This document shows, piece after piece, positions 1 to 12,368 of a stretch of DNA of 64,000 nucleotides (positions within the stretch are counted from its first letter, which is position 1; every line of letters starts with the position of its first letter). The stretch is taken from positions 30,605,514 through 30,669,513 of the forward strand of contig NC_049912.1 in NCBI RefSeq assembly GCF_001411555.2, in the 5' to 3' direction. Source of the DNA: Juglans regia (Eukaryota; Streptophyta; Magnoliopsida; Fagales; Juglandaceae). The translations under genes and the position numbers were made by a program. The notes under the pieces were generated by a model. That model searched no databases, was not told the DNA's origin, and saw only the letters and a list, made by a program, of their open reading frames with translations.

Positions 1-559
1 TTAAGACAGAAAAGGGATATATCCAATAATTACTCATATCCTTAAACCAGTTGAAAGATTAATAACAGAGATGCATAGAATGAAACATCTTTTCCAGTCA
101 CATGAACTTAGAATCGTGAGCATATAGGATGAGGCCTTTCACACTGAAATTGACTTCCAATTAAAAGCAAGGACCCTATATATCCAAAAAGCAGCAGCAA
201 GCTATATAATACAGGAGCATGAAACTACCTTTACTTCGTCTTAATTCAGAGATCATAATAGAATACGCCCACTTTACCTACAAGTCAAAAGATATATTTA
301 TTTGGAATAATGAACAATTTCACCATCAGCTAGAATTTCTATTAATCATCAACAAGGATACACTTTCCAAAAATATTATATTTGGATTAAACTTGACGGT
401 AGAAGAGTTCAAGAACTCAAAACTAAACTCCATCATTCAAACTTAGCGGTACATTAACATGTGCAGTATGCTGCAAAACGTCAGAATATTATTGACATGA
501 TATATATTTCACACCAACTGTCTGCATAGAATATCAAAGGCATAATTGTGCAATGAATT

Positions 560-886
560 ACATTAAATAACTTCAAAAGGCCCTTGTATATGTCCCGTGT
601 ACTTGGCTTCGGATCCGGCTTGCCTCCTGTTGAGAAAATAACAGGACATCTCCCGTTATGAAAAAAATCCAGGGGACCAAACAGCTCATTTTTCCATGGC
701 CACAAACTAGAAAAAACAGTCATGTCAGAAAAATCCCCATCTAATTCCTTTTTGTACAAAGTTTATTTTTAAGAGGGAGAAGGGGGGGAAGGGGGAGGGG
801 GTCCTTCATTTTTCAACCCTTTTCAGCTTCATTTGGATTTTTTCGTTTGGATGTTTCACCCTCTTGGTTAAAATCATTGATGACTC

Positions 887-923
<37 letters not shown>

Positions 924-1147
924 GTATATGTTTCAAGTATTGGTACTGTCTCCCATGTATAGCTAGTTTTACAGCATTAATCCACAGGCGATGATGGGAA
1001 AGAAAGTCCCTCTTGCATGGGCACATAAGAGAGCAGCCATTGGATTTCATAACAGGAGATGTCCTGTTATTTTTCCAACAGGAGGCAAGCCGGATCCCTT
1101 GGCTTCACCTATTTTCAATATAATACTTATTTGCTGATAAAAAAAAA
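560..1147. repeat. Two inverted LINE-tail-like fragments
   Basis: A segment of about 60 bases (about 597-660) reappears in reverse orientation at 1048-1106: both contain AACAGGAGRTGTCCTGTTAT-like and GGAGGCAAGCCGGATCC sequences. The plus-strand copy ends in TTGCTGATAAAAAAAAAA at about 1131-1147, the look of a LINE 3' end with a short poly(A). The minus-strand copy diverges before reaching such a tail. A (TA)n tract at about 891-920 lies between them. The interpretation as two independent LINE remnants in the intron or flank of the leftmost gene is inferred. Confidence 0.4.
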
Positions 1148-1727
1148 ATCAAAAAATCAAAAGGCCCAACACTTTTTTATAAATAAAAGGCCCAATACAT
1201 TGTCCATAAATGTATTTCCAACAGGTGATACAAAAAAACATAAACTTCAATTGAACCTTCATAAAATTCACAAGAAAAATGAGATTGGCTGTTAAAAATT
1301 TCTAATTTAAAACACAACTTAATATTGATGATGTACGTAAAATGAACTTGTCCCTACTGTAAGTGGATCACCAGTACATCATTTAACTTGAATCATGCTC
1401 GAAAAAGTTATAATTGACAGAGTAATATTACTTTAAACATTCAAGTGACCTATGCTGCAACAAGTGATGAATCATACAGATACTTAAGATGGTTGTTGCC
1501 TTAGAACGCTAAATCAAATTAAAGTTTCCATTAGGAGAAAAAAAATATATATATGAAAAAGGGAAAGACGCAATAGAGCTGAAAAGAAGCATCACTTTCA
1601 ACGACTTGAAACACAACAAGATTGTAAAAGCTATAAAAATTCATATGCAAAGGTATCAAGCACCCCATTCCTCACCACGTGCATATCAAACATATAGTCG
1701 CACCGATATCTATGTTAGTAAGATTAC

Positions 1728-2566
1728 CTTGTAGCAGTTGGGAACAAGACAGTTCCTTGCTTGCAGATCTTTCCCACTCGAAGAGAAACTAGAGGTATAC
1801 AGAAGCATCTCGCTAGCATACCAACCTCTGCCGGCTCAAAATGCTGCTCATCAAATGCAAAAATAAACTCGTCAGTTTGAGTTGATGACAGAAATGCCGA
1901 AACAAGAAATAAATAAAACATGAAAGCAAACTATGACGGCCAGAACTACTTATATGGAATCATCAATTTAATACTACGCAAAATTAATCTTATGCATGTT
2001 TTTACTCTCGGCAAATTCGTGAACCCGTGCAATTGTCATCGGTCACCAAACCAATTCCTACATAGAATCGCCAATCAAACTTCCACCACGGTAGCGGTGA
2101 ACTTTTTAATGAAAAAGTATCTAAAAGTATACGAACTTGAATCCCTAGTAATCAAATTATCTTCTAATCAGGTACATACCCGACTTAAATGAGCCAGCAG
2201 GCAATCCTCGGCGACTCCATTCGAAGCATTCATCTTCAACAACGGTTTCAACCTCTCATCGGCGCGACAAGCCCCGATCACTTGCATATCCAGAGCCCGA
2301 AGCCACTGCAGAACCCTGTCCTCGCGATCGCTCTGCTGAAGTAACAGATCTCCATCCCCTCCGTAAACAAGAACATCCGTCAACCGGTCCGTGAGCCCAG
2401 TCTCGGTCCTCGACCCGCCGTTCTCTCGCGAACCAGAAGAACTCGCACCCGATTCGACGCCACACGAAGAGAGCGCATCCATAGACGAGTCTTCGGAGTC
2501 CTCGTCTCCGTATTGGTTCGCGCGTTCAAGACCCTGGATCTTGTCTTGGTTTCTAGAATTCGACAT
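1728..2566 (-). CDS. Conserved plant protein of unknown function, first two exons (partial)
   Basis: Exon 1 runs from the ATG at 2566 down to 2180 (129 codons, donor GTATGT) and exon 2 from 1843 to 1728 (acceptor GAGCAG, donor GTAATC). The joined reading frame gives an acidic, serine-rich N-terminus (about residues 1-65) followed by a conserved stretch around VLQWLRALDMQVIGACRADE and, across the junction, SRHFEPAEVGMLARCFC. I recall this stretch from plant proteins automatically called flocculation protein FLO11-like, and gene order suggests the At2g39950 counterpart, but no molecular role is known to me. I could not find the next exon between 1 and 1727, so the rest probably lies beyond the left edge; a truncated copy is the alternative. 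An upstream in-frame GTG exists at 2614, but the ATG at 2566 is preferred. Confidence 0.6.
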
Positions 2567-4012
2567 ATCCAATATCAGAAACCACCCCTGGCAAAAGTCG
2601 AAGAACCGACGCACAGATTGAAAACCCGAGCTTCAAAATCTTAAATCGGAATCAGAAACCTTAGAAACAGTCTGGAATCTTTGAGATATCGATCGCCGTG
2701 AGACGCGTGAAATAGAAGGGGGGGGATTTCTGGAGAGACAGCAACGAGAAACAAATTTGTATCTGCAACGAACGGGATATGGCGGACTGCAAATCGGTCT
2801 ATGAAATGTGATTTTTTGCATCGGTTTTTAAGTCCGCGCATGCACGGTGGCAATGTGTGTGCCCCACGTCAGCTTACTCACAGTGGGCCCTACTAAATTT
2901 TCGGTGCTACCAAGACCAATTTGGTCTTTTTTATTATTTTTTTATCATTTTTTTCATATTTTTAAACATCTAAAAAATTTATAAAATTATAAAAAAAATT
3001 ATTTTCTTAATTATTAAATAAAAAAAAATTATCGATCCATCATGGTGAAAGTAGTTTTTCTACTGTATTTACAAAGATAAGGAGTAGGGAAAAGCTAAAC
3101 CTGCCAAGGATGGGTCTCGATACAAAGATTTTTTTTTTATTTAATGATTAATAAATTATTTTTTAATAATGTAATGAATTTTTTTTAAGATATTTAAAAA
3201 TATGAAAAAATATTGAGGATGGGTCCTGATAAAAAAAAAATATTTAGTGATTAAAATATTATTTTTAATAATATTATGAATTATTTTTAAAGATATTTAA
3301 AGATATAAAAATAATTAAATTAAAAATAATTAAATAATCCTATCGGAAGCCATTCTCAAGCTACACCATCGGTGGGTGTAGCATGGCTGTAATGAGTAAT
3401 AGATTAAGTATTAGGTTGAAAATAGAATGATCTATTATTTAAAATAATATTTATAATCTTAGAGTATGTAATATTTACGTATTTAAAAAAAAATATGAAT
3501 AAATTTGAAATTTATAGAAAAAAATTATTTTTTTAATAGTGACACTCATTTTTTTAAAAGAAAATATATTTACAACTATGAATTGTGCAATCGCCGTGTA
3601 ATCGCTTTAAAAAATATGAATAAAATATGAGACTCACATAAAAAAATTAATATTTTAATAGTAGATGTTATTCTTTTTTAAAATGATTACGCAGTATTTA
3701 CGCACTTTACTGTTATATGAAGAATTATTCTTAATTTTATTATAAAATTGACTTAATTTTATGTAATTCGTTAGATATACTTTATAATAAAATTAATTTT
3801 ACAATCTAACAAATTTTATCGAGCATGTTAATTTATAGGCTTATTTTTTGTAATTATAGGTAAAATATTTCTCATTTCCAAATGTAAAGTAGATGGAAAA
3901 CATTATTTATTTGATAAATTTTAAAATTTTATTTTTAATTAAATTAAATTATATAAGTGTTTTATTAAGTATGTTATAAATATTAATTTATAAATAAAAT
4001 ATTGTACACTTA

Positions 4013-4214
4013 GGAGATGTTTAGATTCGAAGATGACTTGAGATGATTTGAGATTAGCTGAGATGAGTTGAGATGGATTGTGAATAGTAATGAGATGGAT
4101 TGTGAATAGTAGTGAGATTTGTGAGTTAAAGTTGCTGAATAGTAATGAATAGTAGTGAGATAAGTTGAGATGAGCTGAGATGAACTGAGATGACTTGCGA
4201 ATTCAAACATCTCC
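4013..4214. mobile_element. MITE, PIF/Harbinger (Tourist)-like, 202 bp
   Basis: The element starts GGAGATGTTTAGATTCG and ends with the near-perfect inverse CGAATTCAAACATCTCC. TTA stands directly on both sides (4010-4012 and 4215-4217), the usual 3-bp target duplication of Tourist-like elements. The interior is built of repeated GAGATGA/GAGTTGA words with GTGAATAGTA. It has no coding capacity. A weaker relative may lie at about 9640-9710. Confidence 0.7.
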
Positions 4215-5287
4215 TTAGAGTATTAAAACAACTAAAAGAATTATTATTTAAAAAATAAATAAAAGAATTATAAATTACAAAACTTGTGAATGATAAGGTA
4301 CTCACCTCCCGTTCTAATGGTTACAAACACTTCCAATAAATTAGAACGTTGAAATATCTAAATAAATATAAACACCTATAAGTTTTTAGGGAGATATGCT
4401 ATTTATGGGTATGTTCTTAAGATACGATGAAATATTAATTTTTGTAATATAAGTGGATGTTGCAGACTTTGTATGTTTAATATGTCAACAAGCTAACTTA
4501 TAAATAAAACTATTACAAAATAAAATTTAATATCTATTCTATACATTTAGGTTCGGTTGATTTCAGAACACCTTATTTAATTATTATAATTATTTTAAAT
4601 TTTTTATATAAAATATAATAAATAATTTAATTTTTTTTAAATTTAAAATAATATTAATATTAAAAAAATAATATTTTATTTCACCTTTCACTTTCGTTTT
4701 AATTGATTTCTTTTCAATTCACTGTCAAAACCTCACCTGAGCTACTTTATATAAAAATATCTTTCATTTGTGGGTCCAATTTACTGAACTTTGACGTAAT
4801 TATAACTTTGAAAACGAAAATGACCATTTATTGCCCTCGTTCCGAGGGTGCATCCGACCCTCAAAAGTCAAAAGAGGTGGCCTCACGATAATTATTCCAA
4901 GAGAAAAATGAGATACTCTACTCGGGCTACGGAAAAGCTTTTGTGGTGTGGTTACATCAACTATCAAAATCGTCGGTCTATTATTTGAAGAAAACTGAGT
5001 TACACCTCACTTTTTATAATTTTTTTACCTAATAATATTTTAAGATGAAGGATATTTTTACAAAATATGAAAAATACTATATACATAAATTTTATATAAG
5101 CCATTTATAAAAACATAGATCTTATTAATAAAAAATAATTTTTTTTACATTTTTTAATACGAAATCAACTTTTTTACAAGAGCTTATATAAGATTTGTCT
5201 ATTTGAAACTTGTACAAATCATTTCTCTAACTATTAAGATATGAGATTTGTAAAGTCTGATTTATTCTTACAAAAAATATTCACAAT

Positions 5288-5475
5288 CTCCTAATACTCC
5301 ACACTCTATATTTTTTTTAATTTTTTTAATTTTTTTCTTTTATCAAATATTTATTATATAAATAATGAATACAAAATTTGAAATAATTTTAAAAAAATAA
5401 ACTCAAAAAAAAATTTAAAAAGTTTTAAAAATTAAAAAAAAATATTAGAATGTAGAGTGTGATGGAAATTGTGTA
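5288..5475. mobile_element. Small element with inverted ends (MITE-like)
   Basis: The left end carries AATACTCCACACTCTATATT and the right end (about 5447-5465) carries AATGTAGAGTGTGATGGA, roughly inverse to it, around an AT-rich middle containing a TTTATCAAATATTTATTATA stretch. A similar interior stretch occurs in the elements near 22.6 kb and 27.8 kb, suggesting one dispersed family. Exact ends are not certain. Confidence 0.45.
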
Positions 5476-6785
5476 GCAAAACTCTTATTCTTATGATGAC
5501 CCAATTTGATAACATGATTCAACAAGAATTTATTATAGTTTGTTTTTTTTTATTTTTTGTAGACCTTTAATGAGATTTGGGCCATGGAGCAAAACGCCAT
5601 GTTTGTGACTCAAGAAACACCAAACAGAGTTTGCTTGAGTCTCGTTCAACACTTCACTCAAGCAAATAATTCAGTAATTATGAAATTAAGATTTATGTCA
5701 TATAACCATATAAATACATAATTATGAATAATATAGCCAATTTTGACAATTGTATGTCGTTCTATAGTGTATTTTGTCATTTCTAATGAACGAATTATTT
5801 GTAACTCCGTAAAAGTATACACGTTACCAAGCCAGATTTTTCAGAATACGTTATCTTCATTTTACTATCTTAAGTGTTGTTTCTTAATATTTATCTTAAT
5901 AATCAGGTTTTAATGATAGAACAAACTATAAATTATGTTTACGAGGGTATGTAATAACTTTACTAATATGACGATCATATTGCAAAAACAATTAAGTTTA
6001 GGAGTAAGTATGATTTTCCCTTATTTTAATTATGGAATCAATTGTACCTATTTTTTTTTTTTTTTTATAAATTAGAAATTAGTTACAATTATTATGAACA
6101 ATTTTGTAATGAAAAATATACTTCCTTATAATTGTTAAAAAGCCCGAGACGTTGAATTCATTTGTATAGCTAAAAAAATGGTGTGATCGAGAAAAGAGAA
6201 AAAACATATATGATGAGAATAGAAGGAGGAATCCTCAACAACCATCTTCAGCAGTAAAAGAAAAGGGATATTGGAAGACTGCTTGACTTTATTCCATGTG
6301 GGATATTGGACTGATGAAGGACAGTATCAACTATCAACCCAACACAGAAAGCCAACAACTGATAGGTATCTGGCAGCCAAGAAGATCCAAATGGAAAGAA
6401 AGCATATGGGGGCAAAGCTGTGAAAAATATAAAAACAATATCTATCAAGCCGTGCATTAAATCATGCATGATCCTTGATCCACACCCATCTCACCATTGG
6501 GTTGGAAGTAAATTGGTCGATGAAAATGAACTTACTAAATAATGAAAACCATCTAATTTATGGATCCGAATATCATTGATTCTACTAGCTTAAACACATT
6601 TGACCATAATAAAGTAACTGTTTTGTAAAGCTGGGAGGATTTTGGTTCCATTTGTTTGGCTCTGTCCATCAATGCAAAAAGATAAAAAACGATGTTAATG
6701 TGCAACAACTATAGTCACGTCAAAATATAACTAGAGTTCTGAACCGGTGCCCCCATCAGACAACACAAGCTGTTTAACTTTCAAA

Positions 6786-9700
6786 TCACTTGCTCTTCTT
6801 TGGTTCTCTTGCATATTCCTCTACTAATGCTTCAACATCTTTCCAGAATAGGCCCTCCACCAAAACTCCATCCTTAGTAAACCTGAAACATGGCAAAATA
6901 CCAGAATTATAAACAGACAATATACTGATGCGCAGTTTAAGGTGTGTGCATGCAGTTGGAGTGCACGTGTGCATGTAGAGAGAGAGAGAGAGAGACCATT
7001 GGGTAACACTTTTGGTAAATTGCACTGGTTGATTGGCAGAAATTGATTTAGGATCTGCACTTGCGATGCTAAGCGTGTACATATCAGAAAATCTTGGCAA
7101 TTTGGAAGACACCACCAAGCCAGTGCTGGTGAAGGATCCCTGTCCAGGAAAAAAATGCAACTGAGATGGTGAACAAATAACTTTATCACATTCAATATCT
7201 TTGAAGTCAAGCACGACAAATTTGGCTGATGTAGAATTGTAGATGTATAATTCAACTGTTGGCAATGTAAACAAATGGAGTCCTATAATATCTTAAATAA
7301 GCTGATTCTTTTTTAATGAAATAACCCATTGATTTACTCTTGAAGCAAATATTTGGTGAGCTCGCCTTGTGTTTGCTTCTCTTGGGATTAAGCACAAGAT
7401 ATTAGCCTCATGTAAAACTTCTGAGCTTACAGGTTTAGAAGACCATGGGGGCTAGACATCTAGAAATAAACAATAAACAAAGTTTTAATTGTAGAAACAA
7501 TAAAGGAATAAAGAAAGGCTTAGAGCAAGCAAATTGTTTGAACGATAATCTATTCCAAGCACCAGTAGGATTTTATACTATGCACATGTAGAGACAACAT
7601 AAAAATTAAGAAATTCATTGCAACCCATCTAAAATCCTACATCTTAAAGCTGACTCTAACACAAAGAAAAGTTGCTACTTTTCCTCCCACCCAAACTTTT
7701 TTGTCGTAAGTTTTCATTTTTTTATGCCTTTTCTTTTCTAGTAAGTTTTTTTTTATAAGTAAAAATATATTAATATCAATAGGCGTAACCAAATACACTG
7801 AGTGTATACAAGAGAGAACACCTAGCCCATAATATAGAGCCCATAAATGAACATCACCCAAAGAATGAGAAATTAGAAACCTATCCAATGTACACCAAGC
7901 CCTATTGGGACAAAACACGCCTTCCCAAAACAAAGCACATTACTGTAAGTACCCCAACCCTTTGTCTCCCACACATTTAATACTCCACCCGAATTATCCT
8001 ACGAGGACTGAGGAAGGCTTTATGCCTTCCCTCTAGTCCTCCCTCGACTTGTACTACCTCCCTTTGTGTCGTAGTTGATTGTCCAAGTAAAGACGCTTCA
8101 GCTCTATGCTCTTCTTAAATCTTGATTTTGTTTCAGGCGAGTGACCCACCTCAATTGCAGTAAATAGTGCTGTGAATTGGTCGTCAAATCCTCCACAAGT
8201 AATCCCCACACACTGCTGTATCTCACTAACCTTTTGCAAAACCCAATCCAATGATGATTCAGCTATATTGTTTAATGGAGGAAGAGATAACAAGGGGACA
8301 ACATCTTCCGCAGACAGTTCCTAGCTGAACCTAAACATTCATCATCGCAAGGCACCAACGACAAACCCATATTCAAATCCCATACCTCATCAACAACTCC
8401 ATTGGTTCTCTCCAATGGTAAGGTCATGGTCACCATTGGAGATTTTGGGTTGGCAGCAAGTTCCTTAACCTCTGGCGACCCTTTATGTGCAACTTCGACG
8501 GACCCTACATCTCCTTCAAACCTCGGCGTACAGCATTTTCCTTCAACTTCGACGTGGGAGCCATAGTTTTTTCGGGGAGAACACTGACCAAGGGTGTAAC
8601 ACCGACTATCGGTCTTTCCTATCTCACTTGTGGCGAAGGGCATTCCATTACGGATGTCTCTACGCCGATACCCAACGTAGAACCCACTTCGAATAACCCA
8701 GCTTTCCTATTGACCCACCACACTCTCCTGGATCTGGTTATTGGGATAGGGCCGAATCCAATTTTCCACTTTCCTTTATCTGAGTTTAAAGGATTTGGGC
8801 CTATCTTAGGCTTGTTTCTTACGACCCTGCTGCCTGCAGGTAAAAGCAAGTTTATTTTCGTAGACAAGAAAGTGATCGCTGCCTTCAACTGGACAAGTTG
8901 GGTTCCTTTAATGAATATCACGACAAGCTGGCCATTTTCACAGTTCCCCTCACTCTGAGGAGTCACCAAAGCATGACCCGTCTGCAGAGCTGCCGCATAT
9001 GATTGCCTCGCCACCGTGGTTGTGCTTGGGTCCTCTTCTGGCTTTCCTTCCTTGACCCATCAGCCTGAAAGGAAAAAAACATATCCGTGGCTTTACATAA
9101 TTCAATAGCAAACTTTTCCAATCCAAACCTTCATACTCTTCAGTAATGACTACAACACTCTACCGGCCTCCTCCACCATATTAGGTGACAGTTAGATACC
9201 TACCATGCACGTTGGAGCATCGTTGAGCCACAAATGCTCTGTTTCCTTCACGTAAATGTTTTGTGAATTCCGAGTTTCTCCCCGCTTGTAATATTGCTTC
9301 CACCGTAGCCACCAGCCGTCCTATCCCACTACGACCCATAGCTACAGACCTCCAAACCCTTCTGCCCCTCTCCACAATTTTTAATGAGAACCTCCATGTT
9401 TCTGGTAAAAATTCAAAAGCCTTTGATTCCACCCAAAAACGCATCAATTTCAAATCTTCAACTTTTTCATATAAGCATTACCTAATTATTACGACTTTCT
9501 TAAACTTCTAAACAAAAAAAAAAAAAAAAAAAAAATCAAATTGTTCAAATTCCAAGACAAAAATTATATTTTAACAATATTTTAACTTTATAATATTTTT
9601 ATTCAACTTTTTCCCTCTCCTTTCCTAAAACCCCATAAAATATTTTAACTCAAACCATTTCATTACTATTCTAGATTTCCCATCTCATCTAACATCGAAA

Positions 9701-11683
9701 TGAGGCCTTAGCCTAGATAAAACAAGATCCCAAACCTCCAAAAAGGAAGTCTTCATAAATAAGCATGACGATCTCAAAATTAACATTGATTAAAGAAGAG
9801 TAAATCTATTCATCATCTCTTTCTCATCATCCCATGATGTGGCATTAGATGATTAAAAATTATTTATTATATTTCACTTGTGTTTCAATCATCTAATGCC
9901 ACATCATGGGATGATGAGAGGATGATGATTATTGGGATGATGAGTAGCATTGCTCATTAAGAAAGACGCATCACATATTTTTGAGCTTTAGCAAGACTAG
10001 TCCCTCATTTTAGAGATTCTTCTATTATCTTTCTTTTAACTGCACCAATTTGTATGAACTCTTGCTTCCAATAGAACAAACCAAAGTAATATTCAATAAT
10101 GGCCTCTATTCATGCCTAGAGAGAGAGCACATGCTGTTGGCACAGACGGACATTAGCAGAATATATGGTAAATATTTGGGCCTTTTATTGTTAATACCCT
10201 ATTGGGTAAGATCTAAGATGCTGTGAATACAATTAGCTATAAATTGTATAACTGATATGCTAAAGTATAGTAGTATTATGCATACAGTACATCATCTAAA
10301 AAAATTAAACTCAGTTGATACAAAACCTATAGTTGAATATCTCATTCAAGAAGTGCCAATATTATCAAAATGAATTATGGAAGAATTTAGAATCAAGTCG
10401 CCTATAAAAAAAAAATCAAATCAAGAACTTACAGCATGCATAAATGTCTATTTAAAGCACAAAAGCTAGACAGCAACCAATAGATAACATGTGACAGAAA
10501 ATTAATTTATTTATTATCACATAATGGGCATGATTCCATTTTTCTTATAAACAAATGGATTGTATGCCTAAATACTAACACCGTGTCTAGAATTATTGCT
10601 AAGTTTCCATATAGAAAGATATCTTACCGCAGGAGGATAGGTAAAAAGAATTGCATTCTTCTCTTTTGTGTATATGATCAGCTGCAGTAACCCATTGAAG
10701 ACTATATACTTGCCATAGTCAAAGATCAAACAAACTTGAAAACTCAGAAAAATGGCATAACATACCATGACCTTATTTGACTGTCACAAAATTAGATTGA
10801 AGTGTGAAATCATAGTCAAATATTGTTTGTCCCTGTGCCAACTTGTAGTCAGTTCAATCACACGCTCGAGGTCCCAAACAGATAAGTCTATCAACGAGGA
10901 ATTTCTACCACACATAGCAATGGGCATGCATAGCAGTAAAAGTCGATAATTATTTCTTTTTCATTTCCATTTTTTCCAATTAAGCAAGACCGAACAACAA
11001 AGCTGAAACCTACTATTTACAAACTAAAGGTTAAGCCTGAATTCCTTTTCCGTTCTCACATTTCCTCAGCCACTAAAGAAGTTTTCTCATCAACAAAAAA
11101 GAAACTGACGGTGATCGAACAGCAAAGCCAACACATTCTCGAGACAAGCTAAAGACTTCGAAAACCTAAACCAAACAGCCCTATATTCAGTGTTCCTCTA
11201 CGCATTTCCCAAGAAACGTAACAGATTTCTCATCAATCAAACGGAAATTAAAGGTAACAGGAAGAGAATTGACACCCCAAAAATATAAAAAAGCAAAAAT
11301 CAGGTAAGGAAAAAGGATATAATACGATACAGCCGATGAGAAAATTCCTGTTCTCGGGGAACTTCTTCTTATAAAACTGCGCCAACAGAGCAATGATGAT
11401 TATGATCGTTCCCATCACCAATCTTATATTACTCATCCTTACGTCTTCCACATATCCACGACTCGTCACTATCTACTCAATAAAAATGAAAACGAAAAAT
11501 TACAAAGACATATAAGAAGAAGAAGAAGACGATGACGGATCTATAAGAATAAAGCCGTGAGTTAGGGTTTGTAAGATTTACCTCGGATACGGACTCGTCG
11601 AGGATGTGCTTGATGGAGTGGTGGTCTAAGAGATTGGCCTTCTTAGGGTTTTTGGTGGCCGTCTCCGGTTTCTTTTCTTGCAT
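6786..11683 (-). CDS. SPC25: Signal peptidase complex subunit 2 (SPC25), five exons
   Basis: Exons are 11683-11582, 11472-11321, 10709-10628, 7139-6997 and 6882-6786, together 576 bases or 191 residues. The protein is the small non-catalytic subunit of the ER signal peptidase complex, which trims signal peptides from secretory proteins. Residues 1-50 are cytosolic (DHHSIKHILDESVSE), followed by a membrane hairpin at about 51-68 and 78-98 separated by FPENRN, then the family blocks LPRFSDMYTL and TKDGVLVEGLFWKDVE and a lysine-rich end. Length matches the Arabidopsis protein as I remember it (about 192). The second intron does not fit GT-AG rules: an AT-ended U12-type intron restores the expected residues. 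Intron 3 is 3.5 kb and stuffed with LINE debris. Intron 4 begins with a (CT)n repeat directly at the donor. Family identity is very secure. Confidence 0.95.
7745..9500 (-). mobile_element. Degenerate LINE fragment inside SPC2 intron 3
   Basis: On the minus strand, from about 9500 downward, broken reading frames resemble the ORF1 region of plant non-LTR elements, e.g. VATVEAILQAGRNSEFTKHL and the following GNRAFVAQR near 9181-9370, then a stretch at 8619-9014. The 3' end near 7745-7850 reads into a tail with CTTATAAAAAAAAAC, a motif common at LINE 3' ends. Stops and frame changes interrupt every segment, and no reverse transcriptase is left. Its orientation is the same as the host gene. Exact ends and target duplications were not found. 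Confidence 0.5.
9823..9918. repeat. Perfect 32-bp inverted repeat (hairpin/MITE core)
   Basis: CTCATCATCCCATGATGTGG and the following 12 bases (9823-9854) are exactly inverted at 9887-9918, with a 32-base AT-rich loop. Weaker complementarity continues outward (CATCATCT against AGGATGATG). The right flank ends GATGAGTAGCATTGCTC, resembling the ends of elements near 22.75 and 27.95 kb. It lies in SPC2 intron 3 and is probably a young foldback MITE. Confidence 0.75.
10710..11320 (-). other. U12-type (minor spliceosome) intron of the SPC2 gene
   Basis: Read on the minus strand the intron opens with ATATCCTTTTT, matching the U12 donor consensus ATATCCTTT. Near its end lies TCTTTGAC, close to the U12 branch-site consensus TCCTTRAC, some ten bases before the junction. 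Joining the exons here interrupts a leucine codon and gives CIVLYIVFNGLLQL, the length expected for the family. By this reading the intron ends in AA. A GT-AG alternative (donor GTATTA at 11325, acceptor AAG at 10709) also keeps frame but loses two residues. Confidence 0.65.
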
Positions 11684-12269
11684 TTTTTTTTGGGGGGGAG
11701 GGGGGAGTGACTGAGACTGAGGGGTTTCTGGGAGAAAAAATGATGGAGATCTAACGAGAGGCAGAGTGGCGCGGGTACGTAATGCGTTTATTCGTGAAAC
11801 CAGTAGACGCCTGTGAATAAAAACCAACGAGGTGAAAGACAGAAGAAGAATTATCAGGCGAGCCCAATTTCCTACGCCTAAAATTTATTAGCTATCTGTC
11901 AACTATTTACCGGACATATTGTTTTTTTTTTTTTTTTTTTAGAGAAATGACAAACTTCCAATTAATTTACTATTTTTAAAGTTTTAAACTACTATTGAAT
12001 AAAATAATATTTTTTTAAAATTTGATTTTGTTTTTTGATTTTGATTTGGTGTATCTAAAATTTGAAAATTTTATAAGAAAGTAGTAGGCAAATTGTAGAT
12101 AGATTGTTAGTGTATCACTACTCTTTTTTTTATGTCATGTACCCTCTCTAAGGTAGGGATATTTAGAACCATCTCTGTAAAGGTAAACTTCGGTCTCGTG
12201 TATTACATTATAAAAAAATTTTAAAATTGATTAAATTGTTGATTTTTTATCAGAAAATGTGTCTCTAAA

Positions 12270-12368
12270 GAATTTGTTTGTACCCATGAGGTATTGAACT
12301 TTGAACTTTGAAGGAAGCAATATTTCAATACCAAGACCTTCACCACTTAGGCCAATCCCTTAGGGTTA
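12270..12368 (-). mobile_element. tRNA-derived SINE-like fragment
   Basis: Read on the minus strand this is TTGGCCTAAGTGGTGAAGGTCTTGG, then GCTTCCTTCAAAGTTCAAAGTTCAA, resembling a Pol III A box and a decayed B box. The same arrangement occurs better preserved at 17655-17737. It lies in the spacer between the SPC2 and PXN genes. Confidence 0.45.

Larger units (their letters stand above)
2860..6200. other. Gene-free AT-rich spacer with small transposons
   Basis: Between the 5' end of the leftmost gene and the 3' side of the SPC2 gene there is no open frame resembling a protein. The stretch is strongly AT-rich with many A and T runs. It holds a Harbinger-like MITE (4013-4214) and a second element with inverted ends (about 5290-5470); the rest shows nothing I recognise. 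Confidence 0.6.

Noticed and set aside
481..759. 92-residue minus-strand frame containing GKPDPK
   Set aside because: Most of it overlaps the inverted LINE-tail repeat; it resembles no known protein.
8485..8958. 157-residue plus-strand frame in SPC2 intron 3
   Set aside because: It is antisense to better-supported LINE ORF1-like frames of the minus strand.
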